Below are positions 29,291-38,105 of a stretch of 43,506 nt of DNA, piece after piece. Made by a program: the position numbers and the translations under genes. Origin of the DNA: Methanobrevibacter cuticularis (GTDB lineage: Archaea > Methanobacteriota > Methanobacteria > Methanobacteriales > Methanobacteriaceae); contig NZ_LWMW01000090.1 of the NCBI RefSeq assembly GCF_001639285.1, positions 1 through 43,506 on the forward strand. The letters are read 5' to 3'. The notes beneath the pieces were generated by a model. The model did no database searches and had not been told where the DNA came from. It saw only the letters and a program-made list of their open reading frames with translations. Every line of letters begins with the position of its first letter. Within the stretch, counting starts at the first letter, position 1.

Positions 29291-30613
29291 ATGATTTTAA
29301 AGGTAAAAAATTTATCAAACATTGGAGGAGTGGTTAAGGCACCTCCTTCAAAAAGTTACACTCATAGAGCTATTATCATAGCTTCACTTGCAGATGGAAA
29401 TTCTATTTTACATGATCCTTTAATATCTGAAGACACAATATCTTCAATTGATGCTTGCAGGTTATTTGGGGCAGAAATTGATTTAAGTAGTGATAATAGC
29501 TATTTGAAAATTAAAGGTATTGAAAAAATAGAAAATCATTCCAAAGGACCAATTGATTTAAAAAATTCTGGAACCACTCTTAGAATTATGACTTCGGTTG
29601 CGGGCTTAGCTCAAAATGAAACTATTTTCACGGGGGATGATTCTCTTAAAAGTAGGCCCATGCAAATGCTCTTAGATGGAATAAAACCATTAGGTGGGAA
29701 TACTATCTCTATTTTAAAGAACGGAAAACCTCCAATAGCTATTAAACCTGGTTTTGTAGGGGGAAAATCTTTCATTAATGGAAATGTTAGTTCTCAGTTT
29801 ATATCTTCAATTTTAATAGCTGGAGCTATTTCTGAAAAAGGAATTGAACTTGAAGTTAAAGGAGATTTCATCTCAAAATCATATGTTGCAATGACTCTTG
29901 ATGTTATGGAAAAATTTGGAATCAAACTTGAAACTGATCTTTTTACTAAGCATCCTGATTGTGATTTAGTTGAGAAAAAATGTTCTTCTACTTCATTTTT
30001 CATAAAACCTCAAAAATATATTGCTACAGATTATGTTATTGAAGGAGATTACTCTTCTGCTTCATATCTTTTAGGAGCAATAGCTATTTTAGGTGGAGAA
30101 ATTAAAGTTAAAAATCTTTTTAAAGATTCTAAACAGGGTGATAAATTAATATTAGCTATTCTTGAAGATATGGGTGCTGAAATCACAGTTACTGATGATT
30201 CTGTAACACTTAAATCTGAAGGAAATCTTAAGGGAGTTAATATTGATTTACATAATGCTCCTGATTTACTTCCAACCGTTTCTGTTTTAGGAGCAATGGC
30301 AAAAGGAAAAACAACTATAACTGGAGTTCATCATGCTAGATTTAAAGAGACAGACAGAATAGATAAATGTGCAGAGGAACTAACAAAATTAAAATGTGAA
30401 GTCGAAGAAAAGGAGGATGGGCTGATAATTCAGGGAGGAGTCTCATCTGGAACAGTAAATTCTCATGATGATCATAGAATAGCTATGGCTTTTAGTTTAA
30501 TTGGCTTAAAACATGAAATAGCTATTGAAAATGGGAATGTTTTCAGTGTTTCTTTCCCTAATTTTATTGAATCTATGGCTGAAATTGGGGTAGAATTGGA
30601 CTTATTTAATTAG
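29291..30613 (+). CDS. aroA: 3-phosphoshikimate 1-carboxyvinyltransferase (EPSP synthase)
   Basis: A 440-residue enzyme that joins shikimate-3-phosphate and phosphoenolpyruvate in the sixth step of aromatic amino acid synthesis, in the cytoplasm. Family signatures are complete: APPSKSYTHRAIIIASLADG (substrate-binding Lys-Ser near residue 20), LKNSGTTLRIM, GDDSLKSRPM, GNVSSQFISSIL, GDYSSASYLL, APDLLPTVSVLGAMAKG, RFKETDRI and HDDHRIAMAFSL. Length is normal for the family. AGTGAT five bases before ATG 29291 is the ribosome binding site. No other shikimate gene is adjacent. Confidence 0.96.
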   Translation: MILKVKNLSNIGGVVKAPPSKSYTHRAIIIASLADGNSILHDPLISEDTISSIDACRLFGAEIDLSSDNSYLKIKGIEKIENHSKGPIDLKNSGTTLRIMTSVAGLAQNETIFTGDDSLKSRPMQMLLDGIKPLGGNTISILKNGKPPIAIKPGFVGGKSFINGNVSSQFISSILIAGAISEKGIELEVKGDFISKSYVAMTLDVMEKFGIKLETDLFTKHPDCDLVEKKCSSTSFFIKPQKYIATDYVIEGDYSSASYLLGAIAILGGEIKVKNLFKDSKQGDKLILAILEDMGAEITVTDDSVTLKSEGNLKGVNIDLHNAPDLLPTVSVLGAMAKGKTTITGVHHARFKETDRIDKCAEELTKLKCEVEEKEDGLIIQGGVSSGTVNSHDDHRIAMAFSLIGLKHEIAIENGNVFSVSFPNFIESMAEIGVELDLFN

Positions 30614-31130
30614 TTTCTTAATAAATTATTTAATAAATCATTTAATAATTTTTTAATAATCTTTTAATAACTTTTTAATAAATTAATATTTATATATTCA
30701 TATTCTGATTTAATATATTATTATAATGAATATTTTGGATATGGATGTAATAATTATATTAGTGATTTAATATATTATTATTATTATAATGAATATTTTG
30801 GATATGGATGTAATAATTATATTAGTGATTTAATATATTTTATTATTATAATGAATATTTTAGATATGGATGTAATAATTATATTAGTGATTTAATATAT
30901 TTTATTATTATTATAAAGATAATTTCATTACTATGATTTAATAATATATAGTTATATTTAAAGATTAATAATTTTTCAGAAATTGTTTATAGTTGTGATA
31001 GCTATTAAAAATAATTTATAATTAAAAAAATGTTTCAGTTTAAAGTCTAAACTTAACTAATATTGAGTGGATTTTTTATATAATTTTAATGAATTTTTTA
31101 TACAATATATAAGAGAATATGGTGATTTAA
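30614..31130. repeat. intergenic region with 62-63-bp tandem triplication
   Basis: Three copies of a unit beginning TTATAATGAATATTTT start at 30721, 30784 and 30846 and end about 30905. Each contains AGTGATTTAATATATT, so a candidate ribosome-binding or TATA-like string is triplicated ahead of the nth gene. A further run of degenerate TTTAATAA units lies at 30620-30682, directly after aroA. No ORF is seen. Confidence 0.75.
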
Positions 31131-31778
31131 ATTCCTAAAAAATTAAAATCTAATAAAGATAAATCTGATAAAATAGAAAAAATAATGAAAAGCCTTAGTG
31201 GATTGTATACTCTTCGTGTTTTTGAAGATAGAGATCCATATAGGGTTTTAATTAGGACTATTCTTTCTCAAAGAACAAGAGATGAAAATACTGATCAAGC
31301 TTCAGCTAACCTTTTTGCTAAATATAAAAACATTGAAGAAGTAGCTAATGCTCCAATTGAAGACTTAGAAGTTCTTGTTAGAGTAGCTGGATTTTATAGG
31401 GTTAAAGCAAGAAGAATTAAAGAAGTTTCTAACCTTATATTAGATCAATATGGGGGAGTGGTTCCTGATAATATGAAAGAATTACTTGAACTCCCAGGAG
31501 TTGGAAGAAAAACAGCTAACTGTGTTCTTGTTTATGCATTCCAAGAGCCAGCTATTCCAGTAGATACTCATGTTCACAGAATATCTAATCTTTGGGGTAT
31601 AGTAAACACGAAAACACCAGAGGAAACAGAAGAAGAACTAGTGAAAATTGTTCCAAAAGATTTCTGGATAGATTTAAATGATTTAATGGTTCAATTTGGT
31701 CAAACTGTATGTAAACCAACCTATCCACAATGTGAACAATGTCCAATAGTTGAATTATGTGATTATGATTCTTCTTGA
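31131..31778 (+). CDS. nth: endonuclease III, DNA glycosylase/AP lyase
   Basis: A base-excision repair enzyme that removes oxidised pyrimidines and cuts the abasic strand. The HhH-GPD domain is complete: [19 protein letters not shown] with the catalytic Lys, [13 protein letters not shown] with the catalytic Asp, and a C-terminal 4Fe-4S loop CxxxxxxCxxCxxxxxC ([12 protein letters not shown]... C). The start is odd. Family members begin about 15 residues before the first ATG (31185, which would give 197 residues). The frame is open back to a stop at 31128-31130, and GGTGAT at 31121-31126 lies five bases before ATT 31131; no ATG, GTG or TTG occurs between. I therefore place the start at ATT 31131 (215 residues), accepting the risk that ATG 31185 is used. 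Confidence 0.85.
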   Translation: MPKKLKSNKDKSDKIEKIMKSLSGLYTLRVFEDRDPYRVLIRTILSQRTRDENTDQASANLFAKYKNIEEVANAPIEDLEVLVRVAGFYRVKARRIKEVSNLILDQYGGVVPDNMKELLELPGVGRKTANCVLVYAFQEPAIPVDTHVHRISNLWGIVNTKTPEETEEELVKIVPKDFWIDLNDLMVQFGQTVCKPTYPQCEQCPIVELCDYDSS

Positions 31779-31871
31779 TAATCTATTAATGTTAGAATAG
31801 ATTTATAAGAGAATTTCTTAGCTAATAATAGTCCTTAGATAATACTATTTTTTAGAGATATTATTTCTTTT

Positions 31872-31962
31872 ACTGTCATTTTTTTATAAATATTATAATT
31901 AGAAATGTTTTCATTTATTATACTGTTATTTTTCTATAAATGTTATAATTAGAAATGTCTTC
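31872..31962. repeat. 47-bp tandem duplication at the 3' end of MarR gene
   Basis: A unit of about 47 bp containing TATAATTAGAAATGT occurs twice in tandem (about 31872-31918 and 31919-31962) with a few changes. The second copy contains the stop codon and last codons of the minus-strand MarR gene, so the first copy lies just downstream of it. Confidence 0.65.
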
Positions 31963-32626
31963 TGTTACTTCTATTTTCTCTTTCATGGAATCTATGATAT
32001 CCTCTTCTGAAAAAATCCATTCTTTGATCTTTTCTAAAGTTTTCAAAAGAACAATCATTTCTTTTATTGAACATTTCAAATGGAGAAAAGCTACCTCTTC
32101 TAAACCTTCTGAAGTTATGGGGAAACCTGCTATCATTTGATATTTCTTTTTCTTTTATTATGGAAACAGAGTTTTTAACTAAATCTTTTAGACTTTTTTT
32201 AACATTTTCTTTATCAAAATCTTTTAATTCTTTAAAGAGTAACTCTTCCCAATTTTTTTGCACTTCTTCAATTTTTACTATAGCTTCATTTCCTTTTTCA
32301 GTTAAAGATACATTATAGCTTTCATAAGTGTATTTAGAATCATTATTTTTAGTAATTTTAATATCTATTATTCCCATTCTTTCTAATTTTTCTAAGGTTC
32401 TTTCTGTGTGTATGTTATGTAATTCTGGATTATCGATTAGATTGTCTAAAAGAATATTTTTATTATCTTTTATTTTTGAAATCACTGGAATTTCAAATAT
32501 ATTAATATCTAAATCTCTAATTTCATGAGCTAAATACATTAAATGTGTTTTATTTATAATAGCTATTATTTCAGCTATTGACATATTTTCAAAATCTAAA
32601 TCATCTAATTTTTTACTAAAGTTCAT
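31949..32626 (-). CDS. MarR-type transcriptional regulator 1
   Basis: A 225-residue winged-helix regulator resembling the MarR family: N-terminal helix (SIAEIIAIINKTHLMYLAHEIRDL), a helix-turn-helix region around NPELHNIHTERTLEKLERMGIIDI, a wing (KITKNNDSKYTYESYNVSLTEKG) and C-terminal dimer helices. The last 50 residues are unusual: PHNFRRFRRGSFSPF, then an Arg/His/Phe-rich tail ending RRGYHRFHERENRSNRRHF. GAGGT eight bases before ATG 32626 sets the start; an in-frame TTG at 32653 lies upstream of that site. The nearby paralogue at 33561-34118 has the same organisation and a similar tail. Ligand and targets are unknown; autoregulation is likely from a palindrome in its upstream region. Confidence 0.75.
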   Translation of the reverse strand: MNFSKKLDDLDFENMSIAEIIAIINKTHLMYLAHEIRDLDINIFEIPVISKIKDNKNILLDNLIDNPELHNIHTERTLEKLERMGIIDIKITKNNDSKYTYESYNVSLTEKGNEAIVKIEEVQKNWEELLFKELKDFDKENVKKSLKDLVKNSVSIIKEKEISNDSRFPHNFRRFRRGSFSPFEMFNKRNDCSFENFRKDQRMDFFRRGYHRFHERENRSNRRHF

Positions 32627-32809
32627 TTTAATAACCTCATTTTTCATTTTCAATTTTTTTATAATGGCTATTTTTATGAAATCTGATATTAAATCTCGAC
32701 AGATTTACTAAAAATGTGATTTGGTACCATTATAGTTAGTATGAATCTCAAAACTTTTTTAAAGTAAGTTATTTGATTTATTCTAACAAATTTATTTTAT
32801 ATCTCATAC

Positions 32810-32833
32810 TATATAAATGTTTCATCATGAAAC
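32810..32833 (-). promoter_or_regulatory. candidate MarR operator and TATA box
   Basis: GTTTCA-TCA-TGAAAC at 32819-32833 is a perfect 6-bp-arm inverted repeat. Read on the minus strand it is followed at once by ATTTATATAG (TATA box, 32810-32817), so a bound dimer would cover the TFB site of the promoter for MarR gene 1. The leader to ATG 32626 would be long, about 160 nt. The assignment is inferred from position and symmetry. Confidence 0.4.
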
Positions 32834-32932
32834 AGTAGTGATATGAAATAATTTACACCTAAAATTATTTATACATGAAATTATTTATATGCTGAACTAA
32901 ATATAAACAATTATTTGAAATTATCATTAATA

Positions 32933-33142
32933 TAGTCCTGAAAGAAAAGATTCTAATCAATGGTTTATTGGAATATTAATCTATTTCATAAACATAAGTT
33001 GGTATTATCTTTAATTTTTAAAATAATCTTTAATAATTTTATTATTAAAAAAATATACATTATAATTATTTAGATTGAGAAATAAATGAATATAAAAGTT
33101 TTTAAAAAATATCATTACTTATAAACTTTATTTTCAGGACTA
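32933..33142 (-). mobile_element. MITE-like element, copy 2
   Basis: The 210-bp reverse-orientation copy of the element at 4042-4251. The same TAGTCCTGAAA inverted ends are present and TA flanks both sides (32931-32932 and 33143-33144). Only about ten scattered substitutions separate the two copies by eye, so insertion was fairly recent. It has no ORF and sits in the spacer between two MarR genes, well away from their coding parts. Confidence 0.8.
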
Positions 33143-33304
33143 TAATAATCAGAATAAAAATATCTAATGATTCTTGAAAAAATGAATTAGAAACAGCTAT
33201 TTATTTAATTTAGCTATAATATAACTTTAAAATTCTAAAATAAGAAAAAATCAAAGATTAAAAATACAATGGATCACTATAAAAATTTGTTTTAATAATA
33301 AATG

Positions 33305-33506
33305 TTTTCTGTTAATGTGGATAATAATGATTTTAAATTAAGTTTTAATTTTTAATAATAATAATAATAATAATAATAATTTTCTGTTAAATGTAGATAA
33401 TAATGATTTTGAAGTAAGTTTTAATTTTTAATAATAATAATAATAATAATAATTTTCTGTTAAATGTGGATAATAATGATTTTAAATTAAGTTTTAATAA
33501 GAAATA
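33305..33506. repeat. 73-75-bp repeat with TAA microsatellites
   Basis: Units starting TTTTCTGTTAA occur at 33305, 33380 and 33453, with a degraded fourth start at 33507. Each of the first two ends in a run of TAA triplets (about 33352-33379 and 33430-33452) of different lengths, as expected from replication slippage. It lies downstream of MarR gene 2. Confidence 0.85.
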
Positions 33507-33560
33507 TTTTCTATTAAATTTTAATAATAGGGATAATATTAAAAATAGCAAGTAGTTAGT

Positions 33561-34118
33561 TTAAAACCTTCTAAAATTGAAATGGCCTCTGTGATGATGA
33601 AATTTAGCTCTAGGATGATAATCCATAAATGGAAAATCTTTTCTATCAATTCTTTCATCCTGAATTGTTTTCATTGAACTAATAGCTAATTTTTTTAGAA
33701 CATCTTTAATTACTTCTTTATTATCTCCTTCAAAATGTTCATAAATAGATTTTTCCCAATCCTTGTCTATCTTTTCAATTTTTTCAGCTATTTCTTTTCC
33801 TTTGTCTGTTAGTACTACTCCATATTTTCTTCTGTTCTGTGGATCGATAGTTCGCTGAATAATATTTTCATCATCTAACTTTCGCAGTGTTTTAGCAGCA
33901 GTTCCTCTACTTAACAATAGTTGATGAGCTAATTCTTCTTGAGAAGCATTTTCATTCACATTTAAAAGTAAAATAAATCTAATCTGTCCTGGAGTAACAT
34001 TCAAATCTTGAATTCTGTTGGCTAAATATATGTTGTATCCTCTTACAATAAATGACATTAATTCAGCCATTACAGAATCATCAAGACCCCATCTATGAAA
34101 TTCTTTATTAAAATCCAT
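33561..34118 (-). CDS. MarR family transcriptional regulator 2
   Basis: A 185-residue MarR regulator with a clearer family match than its paralogue: LNVTPGQIRFILLLNVNENASQEELAHQL, recognition helix region SRGTAAKTLRKLDDENIIQR, wing with D.QNRRKYGVVLT, then C-terminal dimerisation helices. The final segment RAKFHHHRGHFNFRRF is rich in His and Arg and is not part of the MarR core. AGAGGAAT shortly before ATG 34118 is the ribosome binding site, and TTTATATAT at 34197-34205 (minus strand) is a plausible TATA box. MarR proteins sense small phenolic or oxidative ligands; the neighbours give no specific target, though redox genes lie 4-5 kb away. Confidence 0.88.
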   Translation of the reverse strand: MDFNKEFHRWGLDDSVMAELMSFIVRGYNIYLANRIQDLNVTPGQIRFILLLNVNENASQEELAHQLLLSRGTAAKTLRKLDDENIIQRTIDPQNRRKYGVVLTDKGKEIAEKIEKIDKDWEKSIYEHFEGDNKEVIKDVLKKLAISSMKTIQDERIDRKDFPFMDYHPRAKFHHHRGHFNFRRF

Positions 34119-34305
34119 TGATATTCCTCTAATTAAATTAATTTCACATGTTATGAATAGCTAGTTTGTATTGTTCATGTTTAATTTTATGTATTAATAT
34201 ATAAATTATGGTAATAATTTAATATAAATATTTCTAAGTGAAATTGTTGGGTATTGAAATATATTAAAATAGAATATTTAAATAGTATTTTTTATTCTAG
34301 CAACT

Positions 34306-36540
34306 TCACTTTTTCATACTAGCAACTTCTTCTAAAAAGCTATTTAGAACTTTTTTAGATAACCCTTCAACGAATTTTAAGGATCCTGCACATTCATGAC
34401 CCCCCCCATCTATTCCTGCTTCAGGAATTTCATTTGCTAATTTCCAGACTATTTCATTTAAGTTAAATCCAAATATTTTATTTACAGCTTCTGTGGCCCT
34501 TATAACTCCGAAATCAGGACCATAAGAAAGTGTTAATATAGGTTTATCTTCACCATATTTCTTTACCACAGAATCATGGACAAAACCACAGGTTTTACCT
34601 GGAGCTGGGAAAGTAAAACGATGTGCGAATTTTTCAACATCTAAAATATTGAAGAAAATTCCATTATCTAATCTTGATTCTTTTAAGTTAGGTAGGGTAG
34701 CTTTTAGTTGAATAGCTACTTTCTTTTCATATTCTTTAAATAAAGCATCTACAAGTCTTTCATGTTTATCAAGATTATCCACACCTAAAATTGTATCCAT
34801 AATTCCTCTACCATTCATGAATCTAAGATAGTATGCTTCAAAATCAACACAAGCAGCTATTTTATCAAGATCATTTCTATCGTATCCTTTTTCACCTGCA
34901 ATGGTTATATATTGCTCAGCTTCATCAGATTGAGCATGATCTCCTAATGCAGCTATTCCTGGTAAGTGTTTAATAGTATCTTTAATTTCTGGATTAATGA
35001 TATTAGCTACTTCTACAGCTAAAGCACCAGCAGTAATCTGTGAATCTCCTCCTACGAGATAAGGATTAACATGAACATCCACAAATTCATCTACTTCCAC
35101 TATTCCATCAATAACTTCTCCTGGGAAGTGATGATCAATCACTACGATTTCAATATCATAAATCTTTGCTTTCATCAATGCTAAAACATCTTCTTCAGTG
35201 GAACCATTATCAAGGAGAACGATTAGAGGTAATTTTTGTCCATGTCTTTCTAAATCTTCTAATGCAAATGATAAATCTTTTACAACATCTTCCATTTCAT
35301 AAAATGGGGCTTTACTTGGAGATCTTCTGAAATAGTGCCATTCAGCATCACTACTAGGACTCATTTCTCTAAGTAGTGGAAGAACAGCTTTTTCCATAGC
35401 TACTCCCGCACATATTCCATCTGCATCCGCATGATGTCTGAGAAGAACAGTCCTTCCATCAAGAATAGCTTTCTTTATGGTTTTTGCAGCTTTTCTCATT
35501 TTTGGTTGAAGTTTATCTAAAATTTCACTTTTAGCTAAACTATCTACTTTTTCTGGCTCAGCACGTTCGTCTAAAGCCTTTTCAATTAATCCTCTTATCT
35601 GTTCTTCCTTTTCACCCTCTAACTTTTCGATTATTTGGGATTCAATTTGAACTTTACCACTATGCTGATTTACTTCTCCCATAACTTCTACTATATCTCC
35701 ATTTTCAACATCAGGATATGCACGAACTCCTGCTTCATCAAAAGCAGCTGCCCATGTAATGGCTGTTTCATCAGTTATAGTGAATATTGTTGGTCCAGAT
35801 GTTTGCTGAACTTGTATTACTTCTCCTTCTATTCTAACCATTTTACCCATTGATTTGTTATCTAATGAAGCTATTTGTGTTCTAGATATATTCTTTTTAA
35901 CTTTAACGATTTCATAATCTCCAATTATGGTAGCTAGTCCCATATCTACCTCTCTTTTGTGAGGTTTTATTTCAGTTATTCTCACGAAGATATTTTCTCC
36001 AACATTATAATCAGGATTTCCAGTTCTCATCAAGCCCCAAACTTGATTATTTAAGCTAACAAATACTCCATATTTTTCTACTCTGGTAATTTTTCCTTTA
36101 TAAATGGAATTGATTTCTAAATCATTCATTTCACAAAGAGGATCTAATACATAGACTTTAGTCTTGGCTAACTTCTCTTTTTCTAATCTTTCTTTTTCTT
36201 TCATTTTTTCCTCTTCTATTTTAATTTTACATTCATCACAATAATTTTTATCACTAGCTATTATTTTACCACAAGACTCACATGCATTGATTTCTCCAGT
36301 TCCTTTACAAATATCACATTTTTGATGAACTTCAATAGTACCTTTTCCTTTACAAACTTCGCAAGGAATGTCTTGATCCATTTCTAGGTCAAACTTAGAT
36401 TTAGCGTTGTTATTAACACCTTTGAAGTGATTTTTAACTTCAATAATGTCTTGATATCCAGTTCCATCACAGGCATCGCATATTTTTGTATCAACAACTT
36501 TTGAACCGATTCCTTTACAACTAGGGCATGATTTCTTCAT
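34306..36540 (-). CDS. archaea-specific DHH (RecJ-like) phosphoesterase with zinc fingers
   Basis: A 744-residue protein matching the archaeal RecJ-like group with DnaJ-type zinc fingers. Residues 1-110 hold CPSCKG.G, CDACDGTG, CEVCKGKG and CDICKGTG repeats, then a CESCGK...CDEC ribbon. An S1-type RNA-binding domain follows (about 142-205, YKGKITRVEKYGVFVSL), then an OB fold (about 225-310). The DHH phosphoesterase part has HHADADG at about 369, LLDNGSTE, IDHHFPGE and GDHAQSD, the expected metal-ligand series, and ends with a DHHA1-like GGGHECAGSL motif. It probably degrades single-stranded nucleic acid; whether RNA or DNA is not decided by sequence. AGAGGTAAAAA before ATG 36540 is a good ribosome binding site. 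Confidence 0.9.
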   Translation of the reverse strand: MKKSCPSCKGIGSKVVDTKICDACDGTGYQDIIEVKNHFKGVNNNAKSKFDLEMDQDIPCEVCKGKGTIEVHQKCDICKGTGEINACESCGKIIASDKNYCDECKIKIEEEKMKEKERLEKEKLAKTKVYVLDPLCEMNDLEINSIYKGKITRVEKYGVFVSLNNQVWGLMRTGNPDYNVGENIFVRITEIKPHKREVDMGLATIIGDYEIVKVKKNISRTQIASLDNKSMGKMVRIEGEVIQVQQTSGPTIFTITDETAITWAAAFDEAGVRAYPDVENGDIVEVMGEVNQHSGKVQIESQIIEKLEGEKEEQIRGLIEKALDERAEPEKVDSLAKSEILDKLQPKMRKAAKTIKKAILDGRTVLLRHHADADGICAGVAMEKAVLPLLREMSPSSDAEWHYFRRSPSKAPFYEMEDVVKDLSFALEDLERHGQKLPLIVLLDNGSTEEDVLALMKAKIYDIEIVVIDHHFPGEVIDGIVEVDEFVDVHVNPYLVGGDSQITAGALAVEVANIINPEIKDTIKHLPGIAALGDHAQSDEAEQYITIAGEKGYDRNDLDKIAACVDFEAYYLRFMNGRGIMDTILGVDNLDKHERLVDALFKEYEKKVAIQLKATLPNLKESRLDNGIFFNILDVEKFAHRFTFPAPGKTCGFVHDSVVKKYGEDKPILTLSYGPDFGVIRATEAVNKIFGFNLNEIVWKLANEIPEAGIDGGGHECAGSLKFVEGLSKKVLNSFLEEVASMKK

Positions 36541-36858
36541 TTTTTACCTCTTATATTAGAGTGAACATATATTTTTTGATTAATTTTAATTTTTTTAATA
36601 TTTTTTTTGATTAATTTTAATAATTTTTATATATAATTTTTTTGATTAATTTTAATAATTTTTATATATAATTTTTTTGATTAATTTTAATAATTTTTAA
36701 TATAATTAATAACAGCTATTAAATAATTAAATTTGATAGAATAGTATAGAACATTGTAAAATATTATAAAGCATTAGAAAATTTATAAAATGATAATCAA
36801 ACATAGCTAAAAACAGTTTTTTATAGTTGATAACAATGATACTTTAATTTAATATCTA
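36541..36858. repeat. intergenic region with 34-35-bp tandem repeat
   Basis: Units containing TTTTTTGATTAATTTTAATA recur at about 36572, 36603, 36638 and 36673 (period 31-35 bp). The array spans about 36570-36705, immediately upstream of the minus-strand DHH gene, and contains ATATATAATT strings that could serve as TATA boxes in more than one copy. No gene is seen. Confidence 0.7.
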
Positions 36859-37359
36859 TTATTCTGATTGAAATTTATTAGGATGGTTATTTACAAGAAT
36901 TTCACGTTTTTGTTGAATAGCTACTCCTTTTTTCATAAAATCATTAGCAGTTCTAACATAGCTATTTGCTGTGACATTATCTCCTGCTTCAAAAAATTGA
37001 ATAGCTAATTGTAGATTTGTAGTAGCATCTTGTTTTAGCTTTAATTCTTCATTAACCAAATCAATATATTCTAGATAGACGGTATCATTAATATCATCCT
37101 TATAGTTGTTGATTTCTAATATTTTATTTTGTCCATCATTAAAATTCATGACAGCTACTTTAATTTTTTCACTAGCAGTATTATAATTGTGACTATTAAC
37201 ATATTTTACTGCATCATTATAATTGGTGTTTCCACTTGCCAAATCTTGACTTAATTTTAACATTGTTGGGTTTATATTATCTAAAGGAGAATTAATACAG
37301 CCACTTACAGCTACGGTAGCCAATAAAACAAATAAAATTATTAGTTTTTTCTTCATCAT
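36859..37359 (-). CDS. small lipoprotein, hypothetical
   Basis: A 166-residue exported protein with a lipoprotein signal: Lys-rich start, hydrophobic LIILFVLLATVAV, and lipobox VSGC with the modified Cys at residue 21. The mature part is alpha-helical and polar (SEKIKVAVMNFNDGQNKILEI, LQLAIQFFEAGDNVTANSYVRTANDFMKKG), TPR-like in feel but without a clear repeat. Two adjacent ATG codons (37359 and 37356) are both possible; only a weak GTTGAT lies upstream. Similar small lipoproteins occur in Methanobrevibacter, function unknown. Confidence 0.75.
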   Translation of the reverse strand: MMKKKLIILFVLLATVAVSGCINSPLDNINPTMLKLSQDLASGNTNYNDAVKYVNSHNYNTASEKIKVAVMNFNDGQNKILEINNYKDDINDTVYLEYIDLVNEELKLKQDATTNLQLAIQFFEAGDNVTANSYVRTANDFMKKGVAIQQKREILVNNHPNKFQSE

Positions 37360-38105
37360 ATCAACTTTATACTTTTAATGACTCAATTACATTTAATTAA
37401 ATTATTATTCATAGATTAAATATTCTTTAAAGATTTAATATTCTTCAAGCTTATGAGTATTTCTTAATAATTATATCTAATTAGTATCTACATCAATATT
37501 TTTAAATTAAGTAAAAAAATTCTGATAATTCACTATCACTTTAAGAATCTTTATCACTTTAAGATTTTTACTCTTGCTTTAAGATTTTTACTATCATTTT
37601 AAGAATTTTAATATTTTTGATCTTTTTTAATACATGCTTATGATATTGTCAATCATTTATTTTATTTTTTTTATTAAGGTAATACTTTTTATATATCATC
37701 CTCTTAACTGAAAAATTGATAGTATTTTTTTATGTTTTGTAGTAATAGCTATTCTTATTTTTTTATCTTATATTTATTTAATATATGTATTAATATATTA
37801 TCTTTTTTTATTATTTTGATCAATATATTGAAATTTTTTCATGAACTTTTATTTAAATGTTTGAAAAAATAGAATTTATAAATAGTAATTCTTTTAATAA
37901 ATTTTTTAATTAGCTATTTTTCAATTTGACTTTTAGTAGTCATTATTTAAAAATATTAATGTTACTTTATTATATTTTTTAAAAATAGCTTTTATGATAA
38001 ATAGTTATGATAAAATTAGGTGTAAATAATTCATAAAAAAGAGAATAAATTAAATATTGAGTATCTATAAAATTTGAAATAAAAATAAAAAATAAGTTTA
38101 TGAAT
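37360..38105. other. intergenic region, about 750 bp
   Basis: No gene is seen on either strand. Near 37534-37610 a 19-21-bp unit built around ATCACTTTAAGA is repeated four times with drift, about 175 bp upstream of the lipoprotein start. The remainder is simple AT-rich sequence. Confidence 0.5.

Larger units (their letters stand above)
32627..33560. other. intergenic region between the two MarR genes
   Basis: About 930 bp without a gene. It contains a MarR-like palindrome next to a TATA box (32810-32833), the second MITE copy (32933-33142) and a triplicated block with TAA microsatellites (33305-33506). The rest is AT-rich without recognisable features. Confidence 0.6.

Noticed and set aside
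31918-32136. Minus-strand frame of 72 codons
   Set aside because: It lies in another frame of the MarR gene 1 tail; the MarR frame has the ribosome binding site and domain match. A frameshift joining the two was considered but the tail of the MarR frame resembles that of its paralogue.
33352-33452. TAA-rich repeats as a replication origin
   Set aside because: No cdc6/orc1 gene or origin recognition box with its G-rich element is nearby; the pattern is explained by slippage in a duplicated block.
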